A DNA stretch of 37,050 nucleotides from the NCBI RefSeq assembly GCF_901873445.1, contig NZ_CABFLN010000015.1:1-37050 (forward strand). Reading direction: 5' to 3'. Positions 1 through 8,994 of the stretch are shown one piece after another. A program made the translations under genes and the position numbers. Position 1 is the first letter of the stretch, and each line of letters opens with the position of its first letter. Source of the stretch: Gemella haemolysans. GTDB lineage: Bacteria > Bacillota > Bacilli > Staphylococcales > Gemellaceae. Under the pieces are notes generated by a model that was given only the letters and a program-made list of their open reading frames with translations, was not told the origin of the DNA and ran no database searches.

Positions 1-102
1 TTTAATATCTATAATATAAGATTATTTTTTTGAAAAAAAAAAAAAAACAAAGAAAACAAATTTTTTTATATTTTAAAAAATGTTGAAATTATATTTTTGA
101 GC

Positions 103-110
103 AGGAGGGG
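103..110 (+). promoter_or_regulatory. Ribosome binding site of the adhesin gene
   Basis: AGGAGGGG ends 5 bases before the ATG at 116 and fixes that start. The rest of bases 1-115 is A/T homopolymer-rich. I see no -35/-10 pair there that I would defend; the promoter may lie upstream of the window. Confidence 0.8.
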
Positions 111-115
111 ATAAA

Positions 116-3100
116 ATGTTTAGTAAGAATAATAAAAAAATGATTATTCAGAAAGAACAAGAAAAAATAAATTACTATGGTATTAAGAAATTTAATGTAG
201 GAACAGCGTCGGTATTAATCGCTGCTGGATTCGCATTTTTAGGTGGAGGAAGTGCGTTAGCAAGTGATGATACAGCTGTAAATACAACTTCGGAGACAGC
301 GAACAATAATTTAGTAACAGCTAATAAAGAAGAAGTCTCAACTACGACACCAGTAAAGGTTAATAAAGCTAATTTGAGTGTGGCGATAGTGCGTCTTCAG
401 ACAGCAATTGCTAATGCCGGAGTTACAGAAAAAACAGCGTCAGCAATAGAAAATGCTAAAGTAGAATTAGCAACAGCACAAGCTCTGGAAGTAAGTGAAG
501 TAGCGACTCAAGCTGAAGTCGATAAAGTAACAGTTGAGCTTAAAAATAAGGCTTTTGTGTTAGAAAGCATGAAAAAAGCAACTGCTAAAGAAGCAGATAA
601 ACCTACAGAAGAAAAAGTAAACAAAAATCAAGATTCAAGAAATGGACAAGCGATTCCTGGAAATGGGGAAAGTGGGTTTAGAACTGTAGATACTACAGCT
701 GCAAATGCTGCGTCGGAAGCAGAAAAATATAAAGGTATTCGAGATGCAGCTATTCCACAATTGCAAGCAAATATTGATAAAATTCAAGCTGAAATAGCAA
801 AAGAAGAAGCGCTACCTACGAATAAAAAAGATCAATTTAAAATTGATGTTTTAAAACATATTAAACAAAAAGCAGAAAATGTTATTACAACTGCAAATGC
901 AGCGGATGTAAGTTTAGCTCAAAAAATGAGCCAACAAGCAGAAGCTGTTAAATCTGAGCGTGATTTATTAGCGTTATACTTAGCAGGTAAAGCAGATTTG
1001 GGAGCACCTGTTAGTGAAAACCACGTAGCGTACGGAAATAACCCAACTAATGGTGTCTTTGAGAGTCTGAAAGAAGGTTTTGGGGATAAAGTAACCTTTA
1101 CGGATGCTGATAAGAAATCTAAGACAATTGTTAAACAACAAGCTGGTCCAGGAGAAATCAATGCTCGTACACCAGGAATCGGTAATGCTACTTACAACTG
1201 GCAAGAAAGAACAATTACAAAAGCAGAAGCAGAAGCTGGTTTGTTAAATGGTTGGAAAATCGAAAAAGGTGAGAAAGTAAATGCCGTTAAACCACTTGAA
1301 GTAACAGATATTACAGATAAAGATGGGGCACCAAGTACTAGGGTAGTACCTAAATCAAAAATATATACAAACGATGAAGAATTAATACAATATCAAAGAG
1401 AGGGTGCTCAATTATCGTATAATGCTGGTAGTGGTATCATTCCAACGATAACTCCTACTATTGATGCAATGAGAACCAATGCTTTTGGTGAAGTGAAAAA
1501 TCGTGATTATTATCTTGAGTTAGGAAGCAAAGGGACGACAATATCTAAAGAATTTGATGTGAATGGAAATTCTAGACTTAATGTTAATTTGATTCATAGT
1601 GGAGCATATGGTCATGCATCAACACCTAGTACGGGTGAAAAAGTTAAACTGAAAATTGTAGATGCATTTACAGGAGAAGAGATTAAACCGGTTGATGGAA
1701 AAAATGGACCAGTATCGACAGAAGCAGGACCTGGAGGTGGAAATGGATGGAGTAGTTTAGCTCGCATATATGATATTCCATCAAAAACAACAAAAATTAA
1801 AGTTTTAATTGAAGCGGGAGATCAAGGAACAGGATTGACTACTAATCCTTTCAATAGAAAAGGAGCTGAAATTAAAGATGGGTACCTTGTAGGAGGTATC
1901 GGTATTGCTACAGCTCCAGCAGCTGAAATTGTAACAGATGTTACTTCAGGACGAAATAAAAATGAGTATGGCTACACACCAGACACTATCTACAAAAAAG
2001 GTCAAAAAGGTAGTTTTAACTTTACGCTTAAAGATACAGCTGGGATGAATATTAATTATTATGCTGCATCAAATGTTCAAGTTACGATAAAAGTACCAAA
2101 AGGTGTGGTATTGGAAGATAGAGTTATTAATAAAAATGGTGGTGCTGACTTTTTAGGAAATGTCTATGCAAATACTATTAAATGGGTTCCAAATGATCCA
2201 ACTGATAATTCTAAAGGAGGAACTTTAACTTATAACGTACCTGCTGGAGATCGTATGGCTGCAGCAGAAAAAACTACTCGTTCATCAAGTATTGTGTTTA
2301 CTACTGCAAATAACTTCATAGGACCAGCGGATTTTAAAGTAACCGTAACAAGTGGGTTTGGAGATACGGATGCAGAAGGAAATAAATTATATTCATATAC
2401 AACTAATGGTTTGAAACCAGAATATGAAAATCAGTTCAATCGAGGAGGATTGGCAAATTCTGATAATTCAGATTTTGAATATGGAAAAATAATTTATATT
2501 AATAGCTTACAAGCAACAGGTACCGTGACTGTTCCAATTAATACTAACAATGATCAGTTAAAAGAAGTTGCTTATGCAAAAGCACAAGAAGAAGTTAATT
2601 CAGCTAATTTCCAACAATTGCTTAGAGATATGAATGCAACGGCTGCAATGGGTCAAATTACGAATGTTACCCTTAATTCTAAAGATAAAGTTGAAATTAC
2701 AAAAATAGCTGCTGATGGACGTGGTATTGTTAAAGTACCAGTAACGTATACTGCTGATGGAAAAACTTATAATACAACAGTAGATATCGAAGTCAACGTT
2801 GTAAAATCAACTACAGATAAGTTAGTAGTATTAGAAGGGGATAAGATCACAAATGATCAAGTTAAATCTTCAGTCACTCCTGCTACAATCGACACTAAAG
2901 AGGGAGTTGTAAATAATCCTAATGAAGCAGATGTGTTTAGTACAGTAGGGAAAGCTAACGAAGCAGGATTAAAAATTCCAACAACGGTTACTCATGTTTC
3001 AAATGGTACAAATATTAATGAAACAGTAGAAGTTCCTGTGTTGGTATTACCAAAAGCAAAAGGTGAAGTAGAAGTACAAAAAGGAGCCTCAGTCGATAAA

Positions 3101-6100
3101 GTTAAAGAAGTAGCGAAAGCAAAAGTGACAGAAGTAACAACATCAGCTGACTTCAAAGCTAAATTACCAGAAGGTTCTAAAGATGTAGTGGTTGGTGAGA
3201 TTACAGAAGAAGTTTTAGCAACAATGACTGCAGAAAAAGGAACGAACAAAGGAATCGTTAAAGTTCCAGTAACATATACAGTAGATGGAAAATCTTATAC
3301 AAAAGAGGCAGAAATTACAGTTAACGTATTAGGTTCAGAACCAAAAACAGTATACACTGTAGAAGGAACAAAACTAGATGCTGAGAAAGTTAAAAATGCA
3401 GTAACACCAGGTACTGGAGGAACAGTAAACGCTCCAAAAGAAACAGATTTACCTGCTACAACAGTAAAAGCAGGAACACCAGATGTAACTGTACCAACAA
3501 CAGTAACATATCCAACAGGAGATGAAACTGTAAAAGTTCCAGTTGAAGTATTACCAAAAGCAACACCAGAAAAAGTAACAACATTAAAAGATACAACTGG
3601 TGAAAACCTAACAACAGCTGTAAAAGAAAAAGCACAAGCTGCACTAGGTAAACTAACATTACCAACAGGAGTTACAGCGGAATTAGATCCAAATCAAACA
3701 TATACTGTTCCAGCAACAACTTCAAATGGTGATAAAGGTAATGTACCAGTAAAAGCACAATATAAAGATGCAACAGGTACAGTAGTAGCAGAAGATACAA
3801 TTAATGTACCAGTAACAGTAGTAAGTTCAACACCAAGTAAAATCGTTGTTTTCGAAGGTGATGAAGTAACAGCTGATGCAGCTAAAGGTGCTGTAACACC
3901 AGGAACAGATGGAACAAAAGGTGAACCAACAACATTACCTGAAACAGCAGGTAATGCAGGGGCAACAGACGTTAAAGTAGACGTACCAGTAACATATGAT
4001 AATGGTAAGTTAACAGAAACAGTAAGTGTACCAGTAACAGTATTACCAAAACCAGAAGCTGAAGAAATTCTAGTTGCTAAAAATAGTGACAAAGAAAAAG
4101 CTAAAGAAAAAGTTCTAGCTAAAGCTAAAAAAGCAATCGAAGATACAACATTCAAAGGTAAATTACCTCAAGGAGCAACAGTTGAGATTGACAATACAGT
4201 ACCAGTAACAATCCCTGAATTAACGGATGATACTGAAGTAGAAGTAACGGTTAAATACACAGTACCTGGAGAAGATAAACCATTAACTACAACAGTTAAA
4301 GTACCAGTAACAATTGTAGAAGGTGTACCACAAATTGTACCTGTAAAAGAAAATAATGAAGTTCTACCAGATTCAGAGAAAAGTATCAATAAAGAAGATT
4401 ATCCAGAAGGAGCTACATTTAGATATAAAACTCCAGAAGGACAAACAACTCCAATCGATGTAACAACACCTGGAGATAAAGATGTTATTGTTGAAGTACT
4501 AGATAAAAATGGTAATCCAATTGCAGAAGTACCAGCAACAGTGCGTGTTGTAGAAAGCTATCCACAATTTGTGCCAGTAGACAAGGATAAAAAACAACCA
4601 TCTGCTGAAGGAAGTATTGATCCTAAAGCATTCCCTAAAGATACAGAGTTTACATATGAAACTCCTGTAGACACAACAACACCAGGTGAAAAGGATGTTA
4701 TTGTAGTAGCAAAAATTGGTGATAAGGTCATTACAAAAGTCTCTGCAAAAGTAATGGTTGTAGAACCTAAGACTCAATATGTTCCTGTTGACAAAACGAA
4801 CAAACAACCAGATGCTTCTAAGAGCATTAATCCAGAAGAGTATCCAGATAAAATTACATTTGGATATAAGACTCCAGTAGATACAACAACACCAGGTGAA
4901 AAAGATGTGGTTGTTGTTGCCAAAGATGGAGAAGATAAACTTGTTGAAGTACCAGCTAAAGTAAAAGTAGTGGAAGGTAAAGAACAGTTAATTCCTATTA
5001 ATGCTACAGGTGAAAATCAACCGAAACCGAAAGATAGTATCACACCAAGTGATTATCCAGAAGGTTCAACATTTGAATACAAAGTTCCAGAAGGACAAAC
5101 AACTCCATATGATGGAACAACACCAGGGGATAAACCAGTAATAGTAGTAGTAAAAGATAAAAATGGTAATGTATTAGTAGAAGTACCAGCAACAATCAAA
5201 GTGGTAGAATCAAAACCAACACCGATTGAAACACCAGTAACGAAAACACCGTTAACACCAGAGGACTACACTAAAGGAATTAAAATACCAGAAGGTGGAA
5301 AAGTAACGAATGTAGAAAATATTCCAGACTTAACAACACCAGGTAAGAAAGATCCAGTTAAAGTAACAGTAGAATTACCAAATGGAAAAGTAATTACTGT
5401 AGAAGTGCCAGTGAATGTAACACCTATTACACCAATTGATACACCAGTTACAAAAGACAAACTGACTCCAGAAGATATCTTAAAACAAATTAAAGTACCA
5501 GAAGGAGCGACAGTTACAGTAGGCAACCGTCCAGATTTAACAACACCAGGTAAGAAAGATCCAGTAAAAGTAACGATTACATTACCAAATGGAAAAGTTG
5601 TTACAGTAGAAGTACCAGTGAATGTAACACCTATAAAAGATATTGTTAAAAAACAAGGTGATCTAATTACTGCGGAGGATGTTGAAAATCATATTCCAAA
5701 AGGAGCAAAAGTTATCTCAATTGGAGATAAACCAACGACAGATGTACCAGGTGAAAGACCAAGTATTCCGGTTGTGATTGAATTGCCAAATGGAATTCGA
5801 GTAACTATGGATATACCAGTAATCGTAACACCGAAAGTAACACCTGTAGTAGTTCCTGTAGGAACACCAGTTACACCAGAAGATGTTAAGAAACATATCG
5901 AGTTACCTAAAGGATGGACTGTAACAAAAGTAGGAGAAATTCCAACAACTACAACGCCAGGAACAAAACCAGTTGTTTCAGTGGAAATTCAATTACCAGA
6001 TGGACGTAAGATTACAGTAGATGTGCCGGTAATCGTAACACCAACAGTAAGACAAATAGTTGTACCACAAGGAACACCAATTACACCAGATGATGTAAAA

Positions 6101-6661
6101 GGTCATATCGATTTACCAAAAGAACCAGGATGGGAAATTGTAGAAGTAGGAGAAATCCCAACAACAATTCCAGCAGGACAAAAACCAAGTGTTAAAGTTA
6201 AGATTAAGGTACCAAGTGGTGAAATTATTGAAGTAGATGTACCAGTATTAGTTACACCTAAAGCTAGACCGATAGTGGTCGAAGTAGGTACACCAGTAAC
6301 CAAAGAGGATGTTATTAAACAAATCGATTTACCAGAAGGATGGGAAATCGTAGAAGTAGGAGAAATTCCAACAACTGAAACACCAGGACAAAAACCAAGT
6401 GTTAAAGTTAAGGTTAAATTACCAACTGGAGAAATTATTGAAATGGAAGTACCAGTAACGGTAACACCAAAAGGAGTGCCAACAACGCCTTCAACGCCAA
6501 CTAGTCCGACAAGAACTGAAAAACAAAAAGAACCTGTAGTAAAAGATGGTGCAAAAGTATTACCTAACACGGGTATTAATAATAGTAGTTCACTATTAGC
6601 AGGATTAGGATTAGCAATTCTAGGATTAGCAACTGTAGTAAGAAGACGTAAAGAAAAATAA
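116..6661 (+). CDS. Giant YSIRK/LPXTG cell-wall-anchored surface protein with Rib-like repeats
   Basis: Predicted sortase-anchored adhesin of 2181 residues. The N-terminus carries a YSIRK-type signal (YYGIKKFNVGTASVLIAAGF, about residues 21-40, ending near ALAS). Next come an alanine-rich helical segment (about 80-290, coiled-coil-like) and a globular, probably ligand-binding, region to about residue 850. The remainder is repeats. About 900-1400 holds mixed domains with VPVTYT/VEVLPK strands. About 1405-1700 holds four units of about 75 residues (TTPG-[DE]KDV core). About 1700-2118 holds six units of about 70 residues resembling Rib/alpha-like domains (GTPVTPEDV...TTPG...VPVxVTP). The C-terminus has LPNTG at residues 2149-2153, a hydrophobic helix and RRRKEK. 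The gene stands alone, with an RBS in front and a terminator behind. The architecture is clear; the ligand is unknown. Repeat copy number is prone to assembly error and to variation between strains. Confidence 0.93.
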   Translation: MFSKNNKKMIIQKEQEKINYYGIKKFNVGTASVLIAAGFAFLGGGSALASDDTAVNTTSETANNNLVTANKEEVSTTTPVKVNKANLSVAIVRLQTAIANAGVTEKTASAIENAKVELATAQALEVSEVATQAEVDKVTVELKNKAFVLESMKKATAKEADKPTEEKVNKNQDSRNGQAIPGNGESGFRTVDTTAANAASEAEKYKGIRDAAIPQLQANIDKIQAEIAKEEALPTNKKDQFKIDVLKHIKQKAENVITTANAADVSLAQKMSQQAEAVKSERDLLALYLAGKADLGAPVSENHVAYGNNPTNGVFESLKEGFGDKVTFTDADKKSKTIVKQQAGPGEINARTPGIGNATYNWQERTITKAEAEAGLLNGWKIEKGEKVNAVKPLEVTDITDKDGAPSTRVVPKSKIYTNDEELIQYQREGAQLSYNAGSGIIPTITPTIDAMRTNAFGEVKNRDYYLELGSKGTTISKEFDVNGNSRLNVNLIHSGAYGHASTPSTGEKVKLKIVDAFTGEEIKPVDGKNGPVSTEAGPGGGNGWSSLARIYDIPSKTTKIKVLIEAGDQGTGLTTNPFNRKGAEIKDGYLVGGIGIATAPAAEIVTDVTSGRNKNEYGYTPDTIYKKGQKGSFNFTLKDTAGMNINYYAASNVQVTIKVPKGVVLEDRVINKNGGADFLGNVYANTIKWVPNDPTDNSKGGTLTYNVPAGDRMAAAEKTTRSSSIVFTTANNFIGPADFKVTVTSGFGDTDAEGNKLYSYTTNGLKPEYENQFNRGGLANSDNSDFEYGKIIYINSLQATGTVTVPINTNNDQLKEVAYAKAQEEVNSANFQQLLRDMNATAAMGQITNVTLNSKDKVEITKIAADGRGIVKVPVTYTADGKTYNTTVDIEVNVVKSTTDKLVVLEGDKITNDQVKSSVTPATIDTKEGVVNNPNEADVFSTVGKANEAGLKIPTTVTHVSNGTNINETVEVPVLVLPKAKGEVEVQKGASVDKVKEVAKAKVTEVTTSADFKAKLPEGSKDVVVGEITEEVLATMTAEKGTNKGIVKVPVTYTVDGKSYTKEAEITVNVLGSEPKTVYTVEGTKLDAEKVKNAVTPGTGGTVNAPKETDLPATTVKAGTPDVTVPTTVTYPTGDETVKVPVEVLPKATPEKVTTLKDTTGENLTTAVKEKAQAALGKLTLPTGVTAELDPNQTYTVPATTSNGDKGNVPVKAQYKDATGTVVAEDTINVPVTVVSSTPSKIVVFEGDEVTADAAKGAVTPGTDGTKGEPTTLPETAGNAGATDVKVDVPVTYDNGKLTETVSVPVTVLPKPEAEEILVAKNSDKEKAKEKVLAKAKKAIEDTTFKGKLPQGATVEIDNTVPVTIPELTDDTEVEVTVKYTVPGEDKPLTTTVKVPVTIVEGVPQIVPVKENNEVLPDSEKSINKEDYPEGATFRYKTPEGQTTPIDVTTPGDKDVIVEVLDKNGNPIAEVPATVRVVESYPQFVPVDKDKKQPSAEGSIDPKAFPKDTEFTYETPVDTTTPGEKDVIVVAKIGDKVITKVSAKVMVVEPKTQYVPVDKTNKQPDASKSINPEEYPDKITFGYKTPVDTTTPGEKDVVVVAKDGEDKLVEVPAKVKVVEGKEQLIPINATGENQPKPKDSITPSDYPEGSTFEYKVPEGQTTPYDGTTPGDKPVIVVVKDKNGNVLVEVPATIKVVESKPTPIETPVTKTPLTPEDYTKGIKIPEGGKVTNVENIPDLTTPGKKDPVKVTVELPNGKVITVEVPVNVTPITPIDTPVTKDKLTPEDILKQIKVPEGATVTVGNRPDLTTPGKKDPVKVTITLPNGKVVTVEVPVNVTPIKDIVKKQGDLITAEDVENHIPKGAKVISIGDKPTTDVPGERPSIPVVIELPNGIRVTMDIPVIVTPKVTPVVVPVGTPVTPEDVKKHIELPKGWTVTKVGEIPTTTTPGTKPVVSVEIQLPDGRKITVDVPVIVTPTVRQIVVPQGTPITPDDVKGHIDLPKEPGWEIVEVGEIPTTIPAGQKPSVKVKIKVPSGEIIEVDVPVLVTPKARPIVVEVGTPVTKEDVIKQIDLPEGWEIVEVGEIPTTETPGQKPSVKVKVKLPTGEIIEMEVPVTVTPKGVPTTPSTPTSPTRTEKQKEPVVKDGAKVLPNTGINNSSSLLAGLGLAILGLATVVRRRKEK
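4321..5214 (+). repeat. Tandem protein repeats of about 75 residues inside the adhesin (4 units)
   Basis: Four successive units begin near 4325, 4555, 4770 and 4980. Each runs from a QxVPV/QLIPI strand through a [DE]YPEG- or FPKD-like turn and a TTPG[DE]KDV loop to a V[PS]A[KT]VxVV strand. They are diverged at the DNA level, so recombination between them should be limited. Boundaries are by eye. Confidence 0.75.
5215..6476 (+). repeat. Rib/alpha-like tandem repeats inside the adhesin (6 units, 201-217 bp)
   Basis: Units start near 5217, 5431, 5632, 5839, 6047 and 6264. Each has a TP[IV][TD]xxDV helix start, a central TTPGxKP turn and a closing VPVxVTP strand. The last three units are the most alike, sharing VGEIPTT and KPSVKVK stretches, which suggests recent duplication. 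The pattern matches my knowledge of the Rib domain family. Confidence 0.8.
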
Positions 6662-6670
6662 TTTCTTCTA

Positions 6671-6709
6671 AAAATTAAAAGAGAAGCGGAAAAATCTGCT
6701 TCTCTTTTT
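6671..6709. terminator. Bidirectional terminator between the adhesin and the minus-strand hypothetical gene
   Basis: Arms AGAGAAGCGGA (6680-6690) and TCTGCTTCTCT (6695-6705) pair over 11 bp with one G-T, around an AAAA loop. They are flanked by A-runs on the left and T-runs on the right, so the hairpin can end transcripts from both strands. Confidence 0.85.
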
Positions 6710-6712
6710 GGT

Positions 6713-7267
6713 TTACTTAGGTTTCTTCGATATTAATGCTGAAAAGTCTAAATTATCATATTTGCTTTTATTAAGGCCAGTTAATGAATCGAAATCTGTG
6801 TCTGGAAATAAGGGATCGAAATCATCGAGTGCAATGTTTGATACGTTAGTCTTTGTGTCAGTAATAGAAGATTTAGAGTCCAAATTAGTTAATTTAATAT
6901 CGTTATCAACTAATTCTTCAATTTTAAATTCTTTAGTTTGAATAGGATTATTAACAAATTTTTGGATTATATCATCACTATCATCATAATTATATTCAAT
7001 AGAAACCTCCCCGAAATTAGAATCTACAGTATTTTGTTGATTGTAAAATAATACTCCATACTCTTCTAAGAGTTCTTCTTTTGAATAATTCTTTAGTGGG
7101 TCTTCTATAGGTGATATTGTACTTTCATAGATTTTCTTAACTAGATTTTCGTCTGTTTGAATTTTATTGCCCTTAATATTCCAAGATGAAATAAGTCTAT
7201 GAATAATATCTAATTGTTCACTTGAAAGAAAATGAAGTTTTGTTTTAATTTCATTTAGCTTGTCCAT
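6713..7267 (-). CDS. Hypothetical acidic protein cotranscribed with the HxlR regulator
   Basis: A 184-residue protein I do not recognise. It has no signal peptide, membrane helix or cysteine. The first 60 residues look helical (KLNEIKTKLHFLSSEQLDIIHRLI). The second half is rich in Asp, Asn and Ser (DDFDPLFPDTDFDSL) and is probably disordered. The ATG lies 4 bases after the stop of the upstream regulator and has only a weak Shine-Dalgarno sequence, so translational coupling is likely. The gene ends at the bidirectional terminator shared with the adhesin. Its position makes it an accessory gene of the HxlR operon; I assign no function. The N-terminal helices could be a protein-interaction module. 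Confidence 0.7.
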   Translation of the reverse strand: MDKLNEIKTKLHFLSSEQLDIIHRLISSWNIKGNKIQTDENLVKKIYESTISPIEDPLKNYSKEELLEEYGVLFYNQQNTVDSNFGEVSIEYNYDDSDDIIQKFVNNPIQTKEFKIEELVDNDIKLTNLDSKSSITDTKTNVSNIALDDFDPLFPDTDFDSLTGLNKSKYDNLDFSALISKKPK

Positions 7268-7271
7268 AACT

Positions 7272-7616
7272 TTACACAGCTTCTCTATTTTCTTTTAAGT
7301 AATCTATATAATCATTCCCCCAAATTTCTAATTCATTTAATACAGCTTGGAATTTTTTACCAATATCTGTTAGGCTGTATTCAACTTTTGGTGGTATTTG
7401 GGCATAAACTTTACGATTTATTAATCCATCTTGTTCTAATTGTTTTAATTGTTTTGTCAATGTTGCTTGGGTAATTGTCCCTAGTGATCTTTGTAACTCA
7501 TTAAATCTAACACTTTTATCTTCTAGTAGATGAAGAATAAGAATTGTCCATTTTCCAGATAATATTTTTTGAGTTGTAAAAAAAGGGCATTTTCCAAAAG
7601 GTTCTTGTTGTTCCAT
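7272..7616 (-). CDS. HxlR-family (YodB/HypR-like) winged-helix regulator
   Basis: 114 residues, the usual HxlR length. Family hallmarks are the N-terminal CPFFTTQKILSGKWTILIL block, the FNELQRSLGTITQATLTKQLKQLEQDGLI recognition helix region and the KVEYSLTDIGKKF wing. Cys10 sits where the redox-sensing Cys of Bacillus YodB and HypR lies, so thiol or quinone sensing is plausible (inference from the family). It is the only Cys in the protein, so an intermolecular disulfide or S-alkylation is more likely than an internal disulfide. The start is supported by AAGGAGA 7 bases upstream. It is divergent from a nitroreductase, the standard YodB/HypR target arrangement, and very probably represses both itself and that gene. 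Confidence 0.9.
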   Translation of the reverse strand: MEQQEPFGKCPFFTTQKILSGKWTILILHLLEDKSVRFNELQRSLGTITQATLTKQLKQLEQDGLINRKVYAQIPPKVEYSLTDIGKKFQAVLNELEIWGNDYIDYLKENREAV

Positions 7617-7657
7617 AAAAAAATCTCCTTAAATATTTCATTGATATTATACAATTC

Positions 7658-7684
7658 TATCTTAAAAGATACTTACTATTGTAA
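7658..7684. promoter_or_regulatory. Candidate HxlR operator dyads in the divergent intergenic region
   Basis: TATCTT-AA-AAGATA (7658-7671) is a perfect inverted repeat. It is followed directly by TTAC-TATT-GTAA (7673-7684). On the minus strand TATAAT (7651-7646) is a possible -10 for the regulator, so the dyads would lie in its promoter and just upstream of the nitroreductase -35. Binding is inferred from position only. Confidence 0.5.
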
Positions 7685-7694
7685 AAAAACGTAC

Positions 7695-7722
7695 TTGTTA
7701 TTTTTTTATTAAATATTATAAT
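7695..7722 (+). promoter_or_regulatory. Promoter of the nitroreductase gene
   Basis: TTGTTA (7695-7700), a 16-bp spacer, then a perfect TATAAT (7717-7722). The leader is about 60 nt, with GGAGG at 7776-7780, 8 bases before the ATG. Confidence 0.65.
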
Positions 7723-7788
7723 AATACATATAACAATTATAAAACAAATAATAAAGTTTAGCAATAGCTAAAAACGGAGGACATAATA

Positions 7789-8379
7789 ATGACAGAAGCA
7801 AAAAATTTATATCAAAATAGAAGAAGTGTATATGCATTAGGTAAAAATTTACCGATTTCAGAACAAGAAGCATTAGAAATTATTGATAATGCAGTTAAAT
7901 ACTCACCAAGTGCATTTAATTCACAAACTGCACACGCTGTAGTATTATTAGGAGAAAATCATCAAAAACTTTGGGATATTACTTTTGGAGAATTAGAAAA
8001 ATTCTTACCAAATGAAGAAGCTAAAGCAGCTACTAAAGGAAAAATCGATAGTTTTGCAGCAGCTTATGGAACAATTTTATTCTTCGAAGATCATGATGTA
8101 GTGAAAGGTCTTCAAGAACAATTCCCATCATATGCTGATAATTTCCCAATTTGGTCAGAACAATCAACAGGGATTGCATCATTTGCAGTTTGGAATGCAT
8201 TAGCAGAAGCTGGAGTTGGAGCTAACATTCAACACTATAACCCAGTAATTGATGAAAAAGTTGCTGCAGAATGGGATATTCCAGCTAACTTAGTACTACG
8301 TGCACAAATGCCATTTGGTGAAAAATTACAAGAAGCTGCACCAATTGAAAGAACTTCAAGAGTAAGAGTAGTAAAATAA
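7789..8379 (+). CDS. Nitroreductase family FMN oxidoreductase (YodC/CinD/Frm2-like)
   Basis: 196 residues, typical of the short nitroreductase class. The N-terminal RRSVYALGKN motif and SPSAFNSQ loop bind FMN phosphate in this family. ASFAVWNALAEAGVGANIQHYNP is the conserved helix and loop near the flavin. RRSxYxLG is the signature of the subgroup that includes lactococcal CinD and fungal Frm2, which reduce quinones and nitro compounds. With the divergent HxlR regulator this makes a likely quinone or electrophile detoxification switch. The start is supported by GGAGG. The gene is monocistronic, with a hairpin behind it. The physiological substrate cannot be read from the sequence. Confidence 0.9.
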   Translation: MTEAKNLYQNRRSVYALGKNLPISEQEALEIIDNAVKYSPSAFNSQTAHAVVLLGENHQKLWDITFGELEKFLPNEEAKAATKGKIDSFAAAYGTILFFEDHDVVKGLQEQFPSYADNFPIWSEQSTGIASFAVWNALAEAGVGANIQHYNPVIDEKVAAEWDIPANLVLRAQMPFGEKLQEAAPIERTSRVRVVK

Positions 8380-8408
8380 TATATGATTTAACAACAGATT
8401 ATATGAGC

Positions 8409-8450
8409 CACAATAACGCTAAGATAGAGATGTCTTGGCGTTATTTTGTG
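8409..8450 (+). terminator. Terminator after the nitroreductase
   Basis: Arms AATAACGC-TAAGA and TCTT-GGCGTTATT form a long stem, extended by CA/TG pairs outside and followed by TTTTGTGTT. The T-tract is imperfect. Confidence 0.7.
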
Positions 8451-8472
8451 TTAATAATTACGCTGTTAGTTG

Positions 8473-8501
8473 TTGGAATATACTGGTAAATATGGTATTA
8501 T
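8473..8501 (+). promoter_or_regulatory. Promoter of the tsaE operon
   Basis: TTGGAA (8473-8478), a 17-bp spacer, TATTAT (8496-8501). It is the only good sigma-A-like pair before tsaE and lies just after the nitroreductase terminator. Confidence 0.65.
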
Positions 8502-8541
8502 AGTAGATGGTAAATAAATTAAGAATTTAGAAGGATTAACA

Positions 8542-8994
8542 ATGTTAAAAATAGTTATAAGAGATTTAGAAGATACTAAACGTTTAGCGAAAATTGTTAG
8601 TGAAGGTATAGAAGATAGATTAGTACTTTTGTTAAATGGCGATCTAGCCGCAGGTAAAACAACATTTACGAAATATTTAGCAGAATATTTAGGAGTAAAA
8701 AGTGTAGTTAATTCACCAACTTTTAATATAATGAAAGAATATAAATATCCTAATGGAAAATTATATCATATTGATGCTTATCGTTTAGAAGATAGCGATG
8801 AAGATTTAGGATTTGAAGATATTTTCTTTGAAGATAATGTTAGTATTATTGAATGGGGAGAATTTATTGAAGAATTCTTACCGAATGAAAGATTAATTTT
8901 CAATATTCGCTTAGTAGAAGATTACAGAGAAGTTGAAATTATTTCTAGTGGTGAATATAAAAAAATTGAAGAAAGGATTCGTGAAAATTGGTAA
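8542..8994 (+). CDS. tsaE: tRNA t6A biosynthesis ATPase TsaE
   Basis: ATPase of the TsaB-TsaD-TsaE complex that makes N6-threonylcarbamoyladenosine at position 37 of ANN-decoding tRNAs. It has 150 residues, normal for the family. Visible motifs are the Walker A GDLAAGKT (33-40), the VNSPTF switch-like segment (56-61), HIDAYRL (76-82) and the EWGE box (104-107). It is first in a four-gene operon with its own promoter. AAGG lies about 8 bases before the ATG. Its last 7 bases overlap the tsaB start, implying coupled translation and balanced subunits. Confidence 0.95.
   Translation: MLKIVIRDLEDTKRLAKIVSEGIEDRLVLLLNGDLAAGKTTFTKYLAEYLGVKSVVNSPTFNIMKEYKYPNGKLYHIDAYRLEDSDEDLGFEDIFFEDNVSIIEWGEFIEEFLPNERLIFNIRLVEDYREVEIISSGEYKKIEERIRENW

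Noticed and set aside
4321..6476. Possible CRISPR-like or DNA-level tandem repeats
   Set aside because: The periodicity is about 200-230 bp, in frame, diverged, and explained by protein repeat domains; no short identical repeats with unique spacers exist.
2992..6570. Several open frames of 70-155 codons antisense to the adhesin, with repeated TGTS and TVTGT motifs
   Set aside because: They arise from the ACA/GTA/CCA codon bias of the repeats read backwards; they have no ribosome binding sites or independent conservation.
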